A stretch of 64,000 nucleotides of DNA from Xestospongia bergquistia (lineage: Eukaryota > Porifera > Demospongiae > Haplosclerida > Petrosiidae): the NCBI GenBank assembly GCA_963965975.1, contig OZ014413.1, forward strand, positions 7,962,101 through 8,026,100, read 5' to 3'. Made by a program: the position numbers and the translations under genes. Positions within the stretch are counted from its first letter, which is position 1, and each line of letters starts with the position of its first letter. Under the pieces are notes generated by a model. That model was given only the letters and a program-made list of their open reading frames with translations. It had not been told where the DNA came from and made no database searches. Shown piece after piece: positions 11,401 through 40,900 of the stretch.

Positions 11401-14400
11401 TAGTATGAATTTAAGTGTGCTTTAGTATTGTAATTTAGTATTGAAGCTTTAGTTTAATGTGTGTTAGCATTATGTCGTACTTAATGTCTATTATATTTAA
11501 TAAAAGTTGAATTTAAGAATAAAATATATTAATAACTTTATTCATTCATAAAATAGTTTGACACTTACATTCCTCACATATGTGTCATGCTTATACATTA
11601 TTTTTAAGATGTTAATGGTATATATTTCAACTCTGTTATGTAATTCTTACACATCTCTCTATAGTTATAAATGTCACAGGCTATGCAACTGTCTACAGAT
11701 TAAAGATGAGCACTTTCAGACTGTTAGTATCCCACCTCCCTTATCTACTATATATGTCAACGAACTGTAAAAACTGTTCAGTTATAAATTCCCATGATAT
11801 ATATACCATAAGGTTAAAAGTGTAGGATGACAAAATCAAATGTTTCAACAATAATACTGCTGTTTTCCTCAATAGTTCAATCGAATATATGTTCTCAAGT
11901 TTAAAGATTGTCAATCTAAAAATATAAAAATGTGAAGAGGGCTTTAAGCTTTTTATCTGAACTCTTGTTCATGAATGATTACAAAATCAAAATATTTGTT
12001 GAATCTCAATAGAAGACAAGTATTGTACCATTAACATTAAGTGTTTTTAACTACACAGGTATTTATCATCACTTATCATTGTCATCAATGCTGATACTGC
12101 TGAGCTCTTGATTTGTATTTGAAGGTGTGGTTTAATCTACCAGACAGACCTGAAACATCTATGGACAGAATTAGCCACTAATATCACGTAAGTCAGTGAA
12201 TTAGTTATGTATATGAAGCAGTTATGTCACTAATCAATAACATAAGGCTTTATAACTTGAATAAATTAATTGATTTTCTTACCTGAATAGCATAACCAGA
12301 AGTTGAATTAACTAATTTGCTTCATTTTTGTTGATATTTTAAGATTTAGGAATGTGATTAGCTTATGCACAACAAAGGATGGCCTTTTTACTTGACAAAT
12401 AGCCATTGCCAAATACATAAAATATATTACAGACTGCACATTGACTGTTAAAAACGGAGGAGTGGTTTCAAGCACAAAAACAAAAATTTCTCACTAATTA
12501 ATTATTAATTAGGGCATTGTCAATTATTGAGCCAGATTGCCATATTATGATTACCGTCATTCTTGTACTGTTTACTCTTTGCTAAGGAGTTGTTGATTTA
12601 AAGTGACAGGTTCAATAAAGACCTAGTTATGTGTTAACTGTTGTCAACTATATCAGAAGTAGTTTGAGTCGCTATAAAAATAAAGATTGGTCCAAGCCAT
12701 CAATAATATACTAGTTTAACCAAAACTCACTATTTTGCTTTGGTGTGTGGATTACATGGACTGTCACCTTTTCATGTTTTATTTGCATACAGCATCATAG
12801 TATTATAGTATTGCCATCATTTTTTGATATTTGAATATGTAAATATTTGAATGTAATCATTATAGCTCTCTTTAAGCTTAATAACTACAAAATAATTTAT
12901 ATTTCCATAATAGGAAATTATCTGGAAGAACATATTGATGTTAGTATATGTGGAACAATTACTCAATGATGAGTATATTTATGACATTCTACATAAACTT
13001 TTAACTAATCTGGGTTTATTAACTTAGTATGTAAGGTCATGCACATGTATGAATTATACCTATAGTACCATAGTTATAAGGTAAGTTATTATTGTCAACC
13101 CACATGTTTGATAGTCCAGGTGTACATGTTTACATAGTATAGTAAGAGTAGACTTAAATATCAGTTTAGGTATCATATTTGTAATAAACAAAACTTCCCA
13201 GTGGATTATGATAGTATTGATAAAATCACTACAGTATAATAGAAATAACTATTACAAACTCACTACTCATATTTTAAGGGTATCATGACAGTACAATTCA
13301 TATCTACTTCATGATTGTCTTGTGTGCATGAAAGAAGTATAATATTGTTCATAATTACTAGTAATATTTAAATAATTTCAACGACATTTGTAATATACTT
13401 CAATGACGCATGTAAAATGGAATTAATAAAAGCAATTAGTAACTCATGCACTTTGTGTTTTATTACTTTTACTAAATGCTTGCTTTCATATGCATTAAAC
13501 AAAATAAATCAATAACAAGGTTTTTAGTTAAATTTGAGGTTTTAAGACATATGAACTATTTCTTTTTGTTTCTTATTTCTATAGGTTGTAATCTGATTGG
13601 TCTTTATTATCATTCAAAGTGAGTTGCCAATACATATTTAATCACATCAATATGATTACTATTGATATTGCCAGTATACATAGAAACCCAGAAATACGGG
13701 AAAATCCATTGGTATGTTATCTGATGAATAGATAAATAGAAGGATGAATAAAAGGGTGAATAATGGATGAATGTATAGATGGCCTCAGTATATAAGGTCA
13801 TACACATATAGAGATTATACCTACAACACCACATCTATAGTTATTATTGTTAACCCACATGTTTGTTTTATAACTTACATTGTTCTATATCATAATGTTG
13901 TACATTGTACACATTGAAATAGGAAAGGAGATCTAGAGGATTGAGTCCCATCATTAACATGAGTTATTTCCCTTTAGCTTTTGTCTACTATATATACAAT
14001 ACTGACATAACAATAATAAAAGGAACAACAAATCTATAAGTATAATCATGACAATAAAGTTCTCAACATGTACTTAATCAAGATTCTTATGCACAGACGG
14101 CCTTGTGCAATGAAGATATAGTTATGGATATGTTTCTAGCTAATCTCAATTTTATTCTTGTTATTGTATACATATAGTACCTATAAAAGGGTTATTCTCA
14201 TTATTATAAATGGATGATTGCTTCAATTAATACTTGTCCACAGTTATTGCAAATAGAATGTCACCTGTCATATAATTATACTGTTTTATGGCTCAAAGCT
14301 ATCTTGTCATATTAGTATGATGTTTACATTATTTAAAGTTGTGTATGGTATATTTTCGTTTATAAATATATAAAAATACACAAACATTAGACATTATGGT

Positions 14401-15599
14401 ATATGTACAAGGCTAATTTAATTTAAGTTAGCTAATTTAATTTATTTTTATATCCAGGAGCCCATAGCCTCACTAAGAAGGAAGAAATATGCAACTATAA
14501 CTAGTAGTATATATAGAATTTAGCAAACCACAATTGCAAGACCATGTCCATATTTGGAAGTGATTATTAGGTATTGTGTAAACAATTCAGTACATGTGAT
14601 TTATTTACGTGAATATGAAATATGAGGCAACAGTTTAGTCTCCACAACATATTATGAATGTATTATGCAGTATAGATAAGGTCCATGACTAGACATGTGA
14701 ATATAACTATTTGTATTTAGCACAGCACTGCCCAGTATCCTTAAAAGATTAAATGTTAAGGTGTTTTGTCAAATGCTGTATCATGTTGTTACATAATCCT
14801 TCCTCGTTTGTGAGACTATAAACTCCTTGTAATTATACATACATTATGCAAATGTATGAGGTAACGAACATAGCTATAATTTGATTTCTTTTGCAATTAA
14901 ATGAATTTGGTAATGATGGATTAATGAAACTTACTTAGTAAAATGATAGTTGTGCTATAAGATTACATTGTATTGAGAGAAATCAATTTACACATCAAGT
15001 AGCTATTTTAGTGATACACATAACATCCCAGTGGGATTAAGATAAGATTGATAAGATCATCAAAGTGTAGTAGCATAAATGGATTATTATAAACTCACTA
15101 ATCATATTTAAAAATAATTTCTTTATATCTAAGTAATATAATGGCAATATAATCCATTTCTATTCCATAATTACTTTGAGTCTATAGAGGGAGTATATTT
15201 TTATTATTACTATTAATTTGGTTACTTTCATCTACTGTTGTGATATACTTTAATTATACATATGTAATATGAATATATAAAAGGAGTTAGTAACTGAACA
15301 CATAATGTGTTTTATTATTTCACAAAACAGTTATTCTCATATGAAATTAACAAAATTTTAATCAACAATAATGCTTTGATTCAAATTTAAATTTTTCAAT
15401 TCATATTAACGATTTCTTTATTATTTAGATTGTAGTCTGACTGGTCTTTATCATCAATCAGAGTGGGTTGTAAATACATATTGGAATCAACTCAAATTAG
15501 GGACTTCAAATTAGAAATAAAAACCTTACTTTATATTATATTAACAATAATATATACAATTATAAAAATTTTAATAATTAAAACAAACTTGTGTGCTGC
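11401..15599. repeat. Intergenic repeat block upstream of unit B
   Basis: No gene is recognisable in these 4.2 kb. Part of it (11540-11900) resembles 39155-39500. From about 12000 it is broadly repeated upstream of unit D (about 40900-44840). Landmarks are a TAGGAAATTATCTGGA segment at 12911, also near 41700 and 42398; a decayed AHSLTK frame at 14458; and exon-like CNLIG and CSLTG frames at 13585 and 15429-15514, the latter open for 28 codons. These look like remains of duplicated 3' flanks from lost gene copies. Confidence 0.5.
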
Positions 15600-15769
15600 G
15601 TAAACTGAAGCCTTTGATGTATGGATATTACTCTTCTAAAACAAATCACATGACATGTTAACAATAACCCATCCTACATGAACCCTTACATTAGCATCAC
15701 TATAGTATTAACTTACCTGTACATTTTATAATAGTATTGGCATTGCACTCATTACTACTTAACAGCAAA
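15600..15769 (+). promoter_or_regulatory. Candidate promoter / 5' UTR of unit B
   Basis: The 170 bp before the start codon are closely matched before unit D (about 44850-45005), including the ATCACATGACATGTTAACAA segment. A TATA-like string, TTTTATAATA, lies at 15725-15734, about 35-45 bp before the ATG; D has TATATAATA at 44961-44969. The transcription start is unknown and an upstream untranslated exon cannot be excluded. Confidence 0.3.
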
Positions 15770-30913
<15,144 letters not shown>

Positions 30914-32009
30914 TAGTTACAGGGCAGGTTTATTGCCTAGTACTCATAAACAAACTTTTTATAGATGTTTTATTTTTTTATTTGTAGTATGAATTTAAGT
31001 GTGTTTTAGTGGCTTAAAGAGTTTCAGTATTATGTCATACTTAAATGTTTATTATAGTAAATTAAAGTTACCTTTTGCACAGCATGTAAAGTTTACCATT
31101 ATGATTAACAATAATCTATGTGAACGTGTGCATTATCTGTATATAAACCTTAAAAATATAGTGCAATAATTGATGAAACAATGATCAAATTATCCAAGTA
31201 TCAATAAAAATATAAAATTATGAAGATGGGCTACAAGCTTCATATCTTGTTTATGAATAAGTACAAATCAAAATGTTTTTTGAATTACTACACAGATCTT
31301 CATCACCATTAATGCTGATACTGCAGAACTTGATTTGCATTTGAGGGTGTGGTTTCAATCTACTTTAATCCTTAACTGAACAAACCTGAAACTTCTGCTA
31401 AAAAGTTATTGATTGTTATACCAGTTACAGTTATATATATGAAGCAGTTATGTCACTAATCAATAACGTATATAAGATATTTCCTTACCTGAATGGTACA
31501 GCCATAAATTGAATTTTCTCCGTTTTGGTTTGGGGATGTGATTAGTTTATATGCAACAAGGATGGACTTTCTACCTGGCAAATGACCACTGTCTTATACA
31601 TAAAAATTATAATATAGGCTATCCATAAGTGGATGAGCGTAGCTTGAATCATAAAAGTAAAACTTTTTCATAATAAATTATTAATTAGGACATTATTATT
31701 AATTATTTAACCCATGTGTTATGATTATTGTTATTCTTGTATAGTTTACATTTTTGTAAACTGCTTGGACTATTGTTCATTCTTACTATTTTATTTCCTT
31801 ATAATTTAGGAGCCCATAACTTCACAAAGGAGGAAGAAGTGTGCAACTGGAAAGTAGTACAGTATTTGACAAACCACAATTGTAAGGCTCTGCCATATTT
31901 GGAAGTGAATTATTAGATGTTGTGTAAACACTTCAGTACGTGTGGCTTAGTGTAAACACTTCAATATATGTGGCTTATTTAAGTCAGTGTGAACTATGAG
32001 GCAATATAA
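30914..32009 (+). other. 3' flank of unit B
   Basis: This matches the flank of unit A by eye. It holds the candidate poly(A) hexamer at 31203-31208 and the conserved short frame at 31810-31916 (begins GAHNFTKEEEVCNWK). Homology to the A flank stops at about 32005, where the sequence jumps into the middle of an SRCR exon of pseudogene C. That is a recombination breakpoint. Confidence 0.6.
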
Positions 32010-35000
32010 TATATGGTGGTACTTATTACTATGGTGCAGTACAGGTCTGTGTTGAAGGAATATGGGGTTCAGTATGTAGAGATAGCTTTTGGGATAACAA
32101 TGATGCCAGTGTGGTCTGTAAACAGTTGGGATTTTCTCCCTATGGTATATAATATAATATGTATTGTCTTAACTATATACTCCAATTTTATAGGATCACT
32201 TGGAATTCAATCAACTTATTATAATAATTATTATGATCCCACATTTTTTACTGGCTTAAATTGTAGTGGATCTGAGGATTACTTGTTTAACTGTGCTATC
32301 TATACCAGTGCTCCAGTTTGTTCTTCTACTAGAAATGATGCTAATGTCATATGTTCTGGTTAGTAATGACTATATTTATACATGCATGCATTATATAGTT
32401 CATGGTTCTACATATTCTAACTGTACTGATGGACAAGTCAGACTATTTTGAGGCTCAACAGATTATGAAGGCACTGTAGAGATTTGAATCAAGAATGCTT
32501 GGGGTACTATATATGATACATATGGATGGGGATATGAAGAAGCTCAGACTGTTTGTAATGCTTTGGGATATACTGCCCTTGGTATGAACTTAAGAATGCA
32601 TTTAATCACTAAATACCATGCTTATATTATTAAAGGTGCTCAAAGTTTATATAATGCTTACTTTGGTGAAGGAACTGGTCCAATTCTTATCTATAATGTG
32701 TATTGTACTACTGCAAAATTTTTACTTCTAAACTGCAATATATTATTAATAGTTATTATTATTATAATTATGCTTATAATAATCACAATGATGATGCTGG
32801 AGTAAGATGTCAACATGAGTTAAAGATATTTTAAAGCACACAAAGTACTATGTTATTCATTACAGCATTAAGTAAACATGGTGATATCAGATTAGTAGGC
32901 AGTACTAATCCACTGATAGGACGAGTTGAAGTATGTGTCAATAACACATGGGGTACTACATGTGATGATTACTGGGATAACAATGATGCCAGTGTAGTAT
33001 GTAGACAATTTGGATTTCCAGGAGAAGGTTAGTACTGTCTGTTTCTACATAATAATAATAATTTAATAATTAGGTGCACTTGCTCGTACTGGTTCATATA
33101 CAGAGAGTGTTAAATCATTTCATATTATTGATCTCAACTGTAATGGAAATGAAAATAATATATTCACTTGTTCTTATAACAACATTCAACAACATAGTTG
33201 TTATTATTATGAAGATGCTTATGTTCAATGTCCACGTATTTAAGCGAATATTATTTTGTGTAGACATTCTATTATTAATACAGCTCCAAACACAGCTGGT
33301 AGCTGTACTAATGGTAAGATGAAATTAGTGTGTGGAGACACTCAGTATGAAGGTAGAATTGAAGTGTGCTTTGGTGGTATCTGAGGATCTGTGTGTCCTA
33401 GTTCATGGGACAGTAATGATGCTAAAGTTGTATGTAGACAGCTAGGATACATTACTATTGGTTAGTAAGACATATAAGGATATTTCTGTAGTTTTAAAAG
33501 AATTTTTTTAGGAGCTACTCCAGTTACGACATTTGGAAAAGGAGTTGGGCCAGTACATTCCTCATATTTCTATTGCTCTGGTAGTGAGTTATCTACTGAA
33601 TTGTATACTTATTCATCGTGTTATTATTCGTATCATTCGTAAATGTGAAGGTAATAGTGACATTCAAATATGAAGTACCTTTAAATTCCTAAATTTTCTC
33701 AGCTCCTTGTACACAAGGAGATGTTTGTTTAAAAGGTGACAGAAGATACAATGACTTTGGTCGAGTTGAGGTTTGTAGTAATGGTACATGGGGTACTATT
33801 TGTGATGACTACTGGAATAATACTGATGCCAGTGCGGTGTGTAGACAATTGGGATATTCTCCTTATGGTAAATTGTACTTGATTTCACTTATAGAACTTA
33901 TACATTATTATTATTTTATTTTAGGTGCCATTGCCAAGACTTCATTTTATACAGAGACTATTCTTCCACACACTATGTTCAATATGAATTGTACTGGAGA
34001 TGAAGCTACATTGTTTGATTGTGTGTATAGTGAAGTAGTTAGTGTTGGATCAAACTGTTATAGCTATGAAGATGCTGGTGTTACTTGCCAAGGTTATCGA
34101 CATAATTTATTATCAACTATTTTTCACTTCTTATAGACTTGAATGTCACTCACTCATACTGTACTGATTATGATGTTCAACTACTAGATGGACCCAGTCT
34201 TAATGAAGGAATATGTATCAATAGAGTTTGGGGAACACTCTGTAATAATGGTATCAATTATAATGATGCTGTCTTGAACTAGGATATCAAAGAAATTTAA
34301 TACACTGTTGACTACATAATTATTGTCTTCTTATAATTAATAGGTATAGCCTATACTGGTCAGTTTCCTAATGCTGCTAATGATGTACTATTGGTTACTA
34401 GTATTACATGTTCTAACACTGCTACTACTCTGTCTGAGTGTACCTTTAGTCACTTTACTAAGACATCATATGTGACACTAAACATATTGCGCAGTCAAAT
34501 GTTATAGTGAGTGATACCATCTTCTTTATTTATATTTATATCTCTATATATTTTGCAAAGATTATACAGATGGAGACATACAGATCTTTCCTCATGACAA
34601 TTACAACAAACAGATTGGTCGTGTTGAAGTTTGTGTTATTGAGACATGCATGGGGTACTATTTGTAGTGACTTCTTTGATGATGATGATGCAAAAGTTGC
34701 TTGTAGACAACTGGGATATTCCCACTTAGGTATATAACTTAAGTAGTATGTATTAATCAGTATCTAATGTTTTAAAAGGTTCTGTGTCAATGGGTAACAT
34801 TAAGTATGAATATGTCCTTCCACATCACTTTATTGATGTTAATTGTATGAAATGAATTAAAACTCTCTGATTGTCCTCATAATGGACTGACTCACTACTT
34901 ATGTTATTCATCACATGATGCAGCAATAGCTTGTTTTATAATGGTAATGTTGTACTGTTTTTGTAAAAATATTTGATGTATTACAGAGTATGAAGTTCAA

Positions 35001-38000
35001 TATGCTAACTGTACTAATGGTGGAACGAGACTGTCTGGTGGATCATCTTCAATGAATGGACGAATTGAAATATGTTATAATAATGTGTGGTTTGGAATAT
35101 GTGCAGGTAGTTACTACAGATACAATAATCTAAATACTATTTGTAGAGTCCTGGGATATTCATACCAAGGTAAAAATTTTGCAAATAAATAATTGTCCTA
35201 ATATTTTATAGATGACTTTGGACATTCCAGTTCATTTGTGGACTTACCTACTCTACCATTAATACCATTTGAGTTCTTTTGTAGTGGAACTGAACAGTCT
35301 CTATTAGATTGTTACAAGCATCTTATTTACTACTATAGCTGGTGTTACAGATACAATTATGTCTATGGAGGAGTTACATGTCAAAGTATTAGTTATTTTT
35401 ACTTTTGTGTTTATTTATATATTTTGTAGCTAAATGTAAACGTGGTAATATACGTCTTGCTGGTACAAGTTATAGTACAATAGGTAGAGTAGAATTGTGT
35501 CTTAATGGAACTTGGGGTACTATCTGTAGTAACAGTTTTGATGATAAAGATGCCAGTGTTTTATGTAAACAGTTAGGATACTCTCCTTATGGTGAGTATT
35601 GTAGATAAAATGATTACTTACAATAATTCATTTGTAGGAGCAATTTCATTGCCCAGTTACTACTACTTCTATTACCATCCTACCTATATATATATGATTT
35701 GAACTGTACTGGTATGGAAAACCATATGGGACTGTCCTTATGATAATAGCTACCATTATTGCAGGTACTATCAAGATGCAGCAGTTATATGTCAATGTGA
35801 GTATACTCTTCTATATCACACATTAGCTATATATACTAATTCACTTTCAAGATCCTAATTATACTGCGGACACATCTTGTAATAATGGTGATGTACGTTT
35901 GGTTGGTGGTATCAATGAACTAGAAGGTTGAGTGGAGATATGCTATAATAAGATCTGGGGATCTGTATGTCATAATTCATGGAGCACTTATGATGCTAAT
36001 GTTGTATGCAAGCAACTTGGACATCAACCTACAGGTAGATATTTGCATAAAAAATAATTTGCTACTTAACAATTGTTTTGTTTAAAGGTGCAAAAGCATT
36101 ACAGCATAGTTATTTTGGTCATGGGCAGGGACCACATATACTCTCTTATGTTGGGTGTTCCTCATATAGGAGTTATAATTCTCTCTTACAGTGTTCTTAT
36201 GGTGCTGCATATGCTACTAGATATTGTGGAGATAGTGCAGTAGCAAGTGTTGTTTGTGTTGGTAATACACTGTTCTTTTTTAATTTGCTAATTGTTTATT
36301 CACATGCAGAGTCTTGTACTGATGGTACTGTGAGATTGAGTGGGTCTCCTGTGAAAAATTCTGGCCGTGTTGAAATTTGAATAGAGACAAGATGGACTTC
36401 ACTTTGTGATGAGAGCTGGGACTTCAAAAATGCTCAAGTTGTCTGTAAAGAATTAGGATATTCTCCTTATGGTATAACAAATAAAAGTTTATGCACACTG
36501 CAATGTTAATATATTTGTACAGGTGCTGTTCCAACATATAACTGTTATACTGAAGGTCAACTATCATTTGGTTTCACTGAGATCAATTGTACAGGTTCTG
36601 AAGAACATCTTGTGAACTGTTCACATAGCAATGCTGTATTATATAATTGTAACTCTCATGATGATGCTGGAGTTGTATGTCAAGGTATACTATATATAAT
36701 GTGCATACATTGATACATATTCTTTTATGCTAGTGTCTGCTAAACAAGCCAATTGTACTAATGGTGAAGTCAGACTTGTTGGTGGTAGTGGTCCTCATGA
36801 GGGAAGAGTTGAAATTTGTTTGGGGGACAGTCTGTTCCAACAGTTGGAGTACTGCTGTTGCCAAAGTTGTTTGTGGACAATTGGGATATTTTCCAATAGG
36901 TTTTATTATTCAACAACAACAATATACTGTATTATTGACTTAGGAGGAAAAGCTAAATCTAATGCTTACTTTGGTTTGGGAACTGGTCCTATTCTCTTAT
37001 CTGATCTTTATTGTACTGGTACTGAGTCATCTTTGTTAGAATGTAGTCAACAATCTTGTTATGTTACCAGCTGTACACATAGTAATGATGTTGGAGTGAT
37101 CTGTGAATGTAAGATTTAGTCCTATTTAACTTTAAATTGAAGTTAAAATAATTTGAATTAGTAATTGACTTTCAGAACAAAATCTAGTTACAAAAAAGTT
37201 AAAATTGTTCAAAACATTTTAAAAATAAACATGAATGTAGGAATAAAAATACCAAAATGTATGTATGAGCAACTAAGGTATGAATAAATTCACAATTACA
37301 TGTAAACATCTATGCATGTCACTATCAACTATATGAATTGGCACACAATCACTACTAAAACATTAAAAGGATTTAGATGGTCACTAACAATAACATAAAC
37401 AAGTATAAATAAAAATATTTCATTTTTTATACATACACAGGTGTACATTACAGGCCATATATCCAAACAAAGAGGACAAAGTGTATCATTCAACTGTACT
37501 GCAGATGGTGTTCCACAACCTGTTATTGTGTGGAGAAAAAATGGACAACTTTTATTAAGCACAAGTAGAAGAACAATTGTGTCATCTGAGCACTCCAATG
37601 GATTTAATTCTAACTATTTTCCTACTACAAGTGTGCTAACAATTACATATTTAAGAGGAAGTGATAATGGTAGAAATTCCTGTTGAATTAAAAATGCAGT
37701 TAACAATGAAGCTGTATTAACTACACCATATGTACTAGTCTACATGTAATTGAATGTAAGTGACTCAATGAATTAATTTTTATTGGATATTGTCTTTTAT
37801 CAGCCTTACCAACAAACTACTGCTTAAATTCTCCTTGTGGTAAACATGGTAAATGTTACAGTTTGAGTAATGGATATGTGTACAATTGTTCTAGTGGTTA
37901 TACTGGTATTAATTGTGAACAAGGCAAGTTTATATGAAGCAATACAATTTATGTTTTATTATCAATTGCCTTCAATTATAGTTGTGACAGTCTACATTTT

Positions 38001-39152
38001 ACCAAAAATCACACAACAACCTACAAACACTTCAGGAAATCTCTACTCCATTATTAATCTTACTTGTAGAGCTACTGGTGATCCTATTCCTACTATTTTG
38101 TGGTATAAAGATAATTTGTTAATTCCAAATGACAACAATGATCCTTCTGTATTGACATTTTTTGAACTGAATTTGAAGGACAGAGGATTTTATCATTGTC
38201 AGGCTAGAAGTTTAATTAGAGGAAAATTTATCTCTGTAAATTCTTCACAAGTTATACTAAACATAACAGGTATTAATAAAGATGTGTGAGTTTGCTTGCA
38301 TTATATTTAATATTCAATATAGATGTTGTTCAATATAAAGCTGTGATATACATATTAGAAGAGACAACCAATAAAAATGTATCAAAAATAACTCAAGATC
38401 TAATTGATGAGGTACTGTCCATTATCATTGTGAGGAGCATAAGATATCTTCATTTTATTTGACAGAGTAACAGTTTACTGTCTAATAACAATATACCTAA
38501 CATTCCAAATTCCTATTTTATACCCACAGAGCTTGCAAACAACAACAAGTAATCACATTGTTAAATTGTATGAATTTAGTTCTATATATTTTATAGTTAC
38601 ACTGCCCAGCTTAATACTATTCCTATTATCATTAGTTTGATAACAAAGAATAGAGCTACTGAACAACTCAGAGTTAGGGTACAACAACAATTGGTTGCAC
38701 TAAGTGAACAAATCAATATCAACATCTCATTAGTTGAAGTGGATAGATTCGGTAGGTTAATATATTAAATTTATTGACGTAAGTTATATAATTATTCATC
38801 AAGATGGTTGTCCTGCTACCAATACTACAATATCATCAAATTCTGGCAGAAAAGATCTTAATATTACTACATTGTAGCCTGAAGCTAACATTGGAGTGTA
38901 AGTTATCAGGAGCTGTCCTTGTGGTAGTAAGAGTTCTGAAGATTGAGGCATACTTCAAGCTACTAGATATTGTGGAGGAGAGTTTTTCAATGGAGCTATA
39001 TGGGTTGAAGCAAATATAGCAGCTTGGTGATTTAACACGCGAAATTTGTGACCTATTAAATGTTTGTGAACATGCTTAAAAAACAATGACTGTGTAATCT
39101 TTTATTTCTAGCTACCAGTTGTAAAAAAAGTAGAACAATTAGAAAACCTTAC
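32010..39152 (+). pseudogene. Unit C: truncated, decayed SRCR/Ig/EGF receptor copy
   Basis: Homology starts inside the first exon of SRCR7 and ends inside the first GAIN exon, so signal peptide, SRCR1-6, GPS and 7TM are absent. Recognisable exons include 32010-32144, 32194-32358, 32399-32581, 32636-32814, 32866-33027, 33074-33235, 33284-33460, 33512-33650, 33703-33867, 33925-34092, 34987-35385, 35430-35591, 36088-36261, 36310-36471, 36523-36684, 36944-37108, Ig about 37456-37755, EGF 37804-37923, Ig 37982-38269, 38323-38411, 38597-38751, 38804-39061, 39112-39152. Damage: in-frame stops in SRCR8, SRCR10, SRCR16, SRCR17, the first Ig and HRM; frameshifts in SRCR10, 12, 13 and 18; donor GT changed to AT at 32815; an EGF Cys changed to Tyr. 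The exons for SRCR19 and SRCR20 are missing altogether. Confidence 0.95.
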
Positions 39153-40900
39153 CATGCATTTCTCTATAATTATGTAGGTCACACAATTATATAACTGTCT
39201 ATAGATTAAGATAAGCACTTTCATACCATTAATTCCCTGTCTCTTTAAACTACTATATATCTATATCTATCTATCTATATAATGATCAGTTTGAGGGTAT
39301 TGTACTGATGATTATAAATCTAATTACTATGGAAAATGAATATGTATCCTACAGTTACTAAACTTCTATGAAAAAATATTATATACCATAAATTGTAAAG
39401 GTAAATAAAGATTAGCATGACAAAGACATATATATCAACAATATTACTGGGAGATTTTACTTAGTGGTTCAGTGGAATATATATGTTCTGTTGAATTTAC
39501 ATAATGGTGTGTATCTTAGCCAATCTTTTCACCATTACATGTAATTATGTATAAAAATAAAGGAACCCATCATTTGCAATAACAACCAGTTTGTTTGTTA
39601 TTTATTTTATTGAGGGAGAGAGCTCTGATAGCTGCTTCTCACAATGTTTCTATAATGTTTTTAAATGGTTGGTAAGAAGAATCCAACATACTGATTCATT
39701 GATTGATATAAAACTCTTATTTGCCATATCTCCAAATATTTTCATGTATCATATATTTATTATATACATATATATTAGAAACAAAAATGTAACAATTTAT
39801 ATTGTGGCTCTGCAGATTAAAATTGATTATTGAATACATTTTTTTGTTAAAAATTATTTACCTTATTATCGATTATGTATTTGTTTATATATTATTGGAG
39901 TCACTCTATTCAACTTTCAAAGATAGATTGGAGGAAAGGTCCTTGTTTGTTATTTTTTCAAAGGAGTAGTGAGCTCCTAGAGATCAACTGTCTTAGAGCT
40001 ATTCACCTCAATTCTCCTACTATGGTTTTCAATAAATAGTTGGTTAGAAGAATCCAATATACCAATTCATTGATGAATATAGGACTCTAATCTCAAATAT
40101 TTACCAATTAATTTGTTTTATCCAAATTCAATTACTAATTACATATTTCTTTTTATTAAAAAAAACATTTACATTATACAAAGAACAATAGTCTTCTTGT
40201 GAACATTTAATTAATTACTATATAATGTTTTTGTTTGTATAATCTGTATCATAATTGATATTAATAATCAAATTTATTACCGGTATGCATACAATCTTTG
40301 AAACTGCATGGCTTTGCTGAGTAAAATAAATTTCTTGCTTCTTATTTACTTTATTGAGACAACAACATATTATATATTGATATATGTATAATAAAACAGG
40401 TTGCCAATGAAGTAATAAAACAAAAAAATGATACAATATATAAATTATGATTGAAACTAGATATGACAATATGAGACTAACATATGAGATTGCAATAATG
40501 AATAGAAATATAACATTAGACGCCTTTTAAGTATGTCTAATGACTCAATTCATATTTTTTTATTATTTAGTAAATCTACCAATCAGACTGGCAATCCATA
40601 GACTTTGTAGTGTATTATGATACTCTCGAGATTACTCCCTTAACGTTTAGGATTAATATTAATCTACTCACTTATCATGATGATTCATTGATGACAAAAA
40701 ATTAGTTGCAAGTGAAATCGAATTATTTGGTTAACTCATGCAATCTAATAGAAGACAGGAATTAGACTACTCAGGTGTTTGTAAATGACATATCAATTCT
40801 TGAATGGTAATACTATTGCAAACTACCGGCTTATACAAATTGATTAACATATCAGGGTGTGGCTTTAATCTTCTTTAACCCTTAAGTGGAAAAAAATGAA
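39153..40900. repeat. Intergenic repeat after pseudogene C
   Basis: No gene is seen. About 39155-39720 resembles the repeat at 11650-11900 and, in part, the pair at 7209 and 8911 (GTTTGTTATTTATT then GGGAGAGAG). A shorter echo occurs at 39940-40040 (CCTTGTTTGTTATTTTTTC). The unit C breakpoint at 39152 falls at the edge of this repeat. The remainder is AT-rich and unassigned. Confidence 0.45.

Noticed and set aside
15429-15514. Avidin-like domain suggested by CSLTG
   Set aside because: Only five residues resemble the avidin start; the rest does not follow and the frame stops after 28 codons.
15737-15769. Upstream in-frame start giving MALHSLLLNSK before the signal peptide
   Set aside because: The codon at 15737 is TTG, not ATG; the ATG at 15770 directly precedes a normal signal peptide and is matched in unit D.
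37456-38751. Unit C Ig-EGF-Ig as an independent working gene
   Set aside because: The first Ig has an in-frame stop, the EGF lost a cysteine, and no signal peptide or membrane anchor is nearby.
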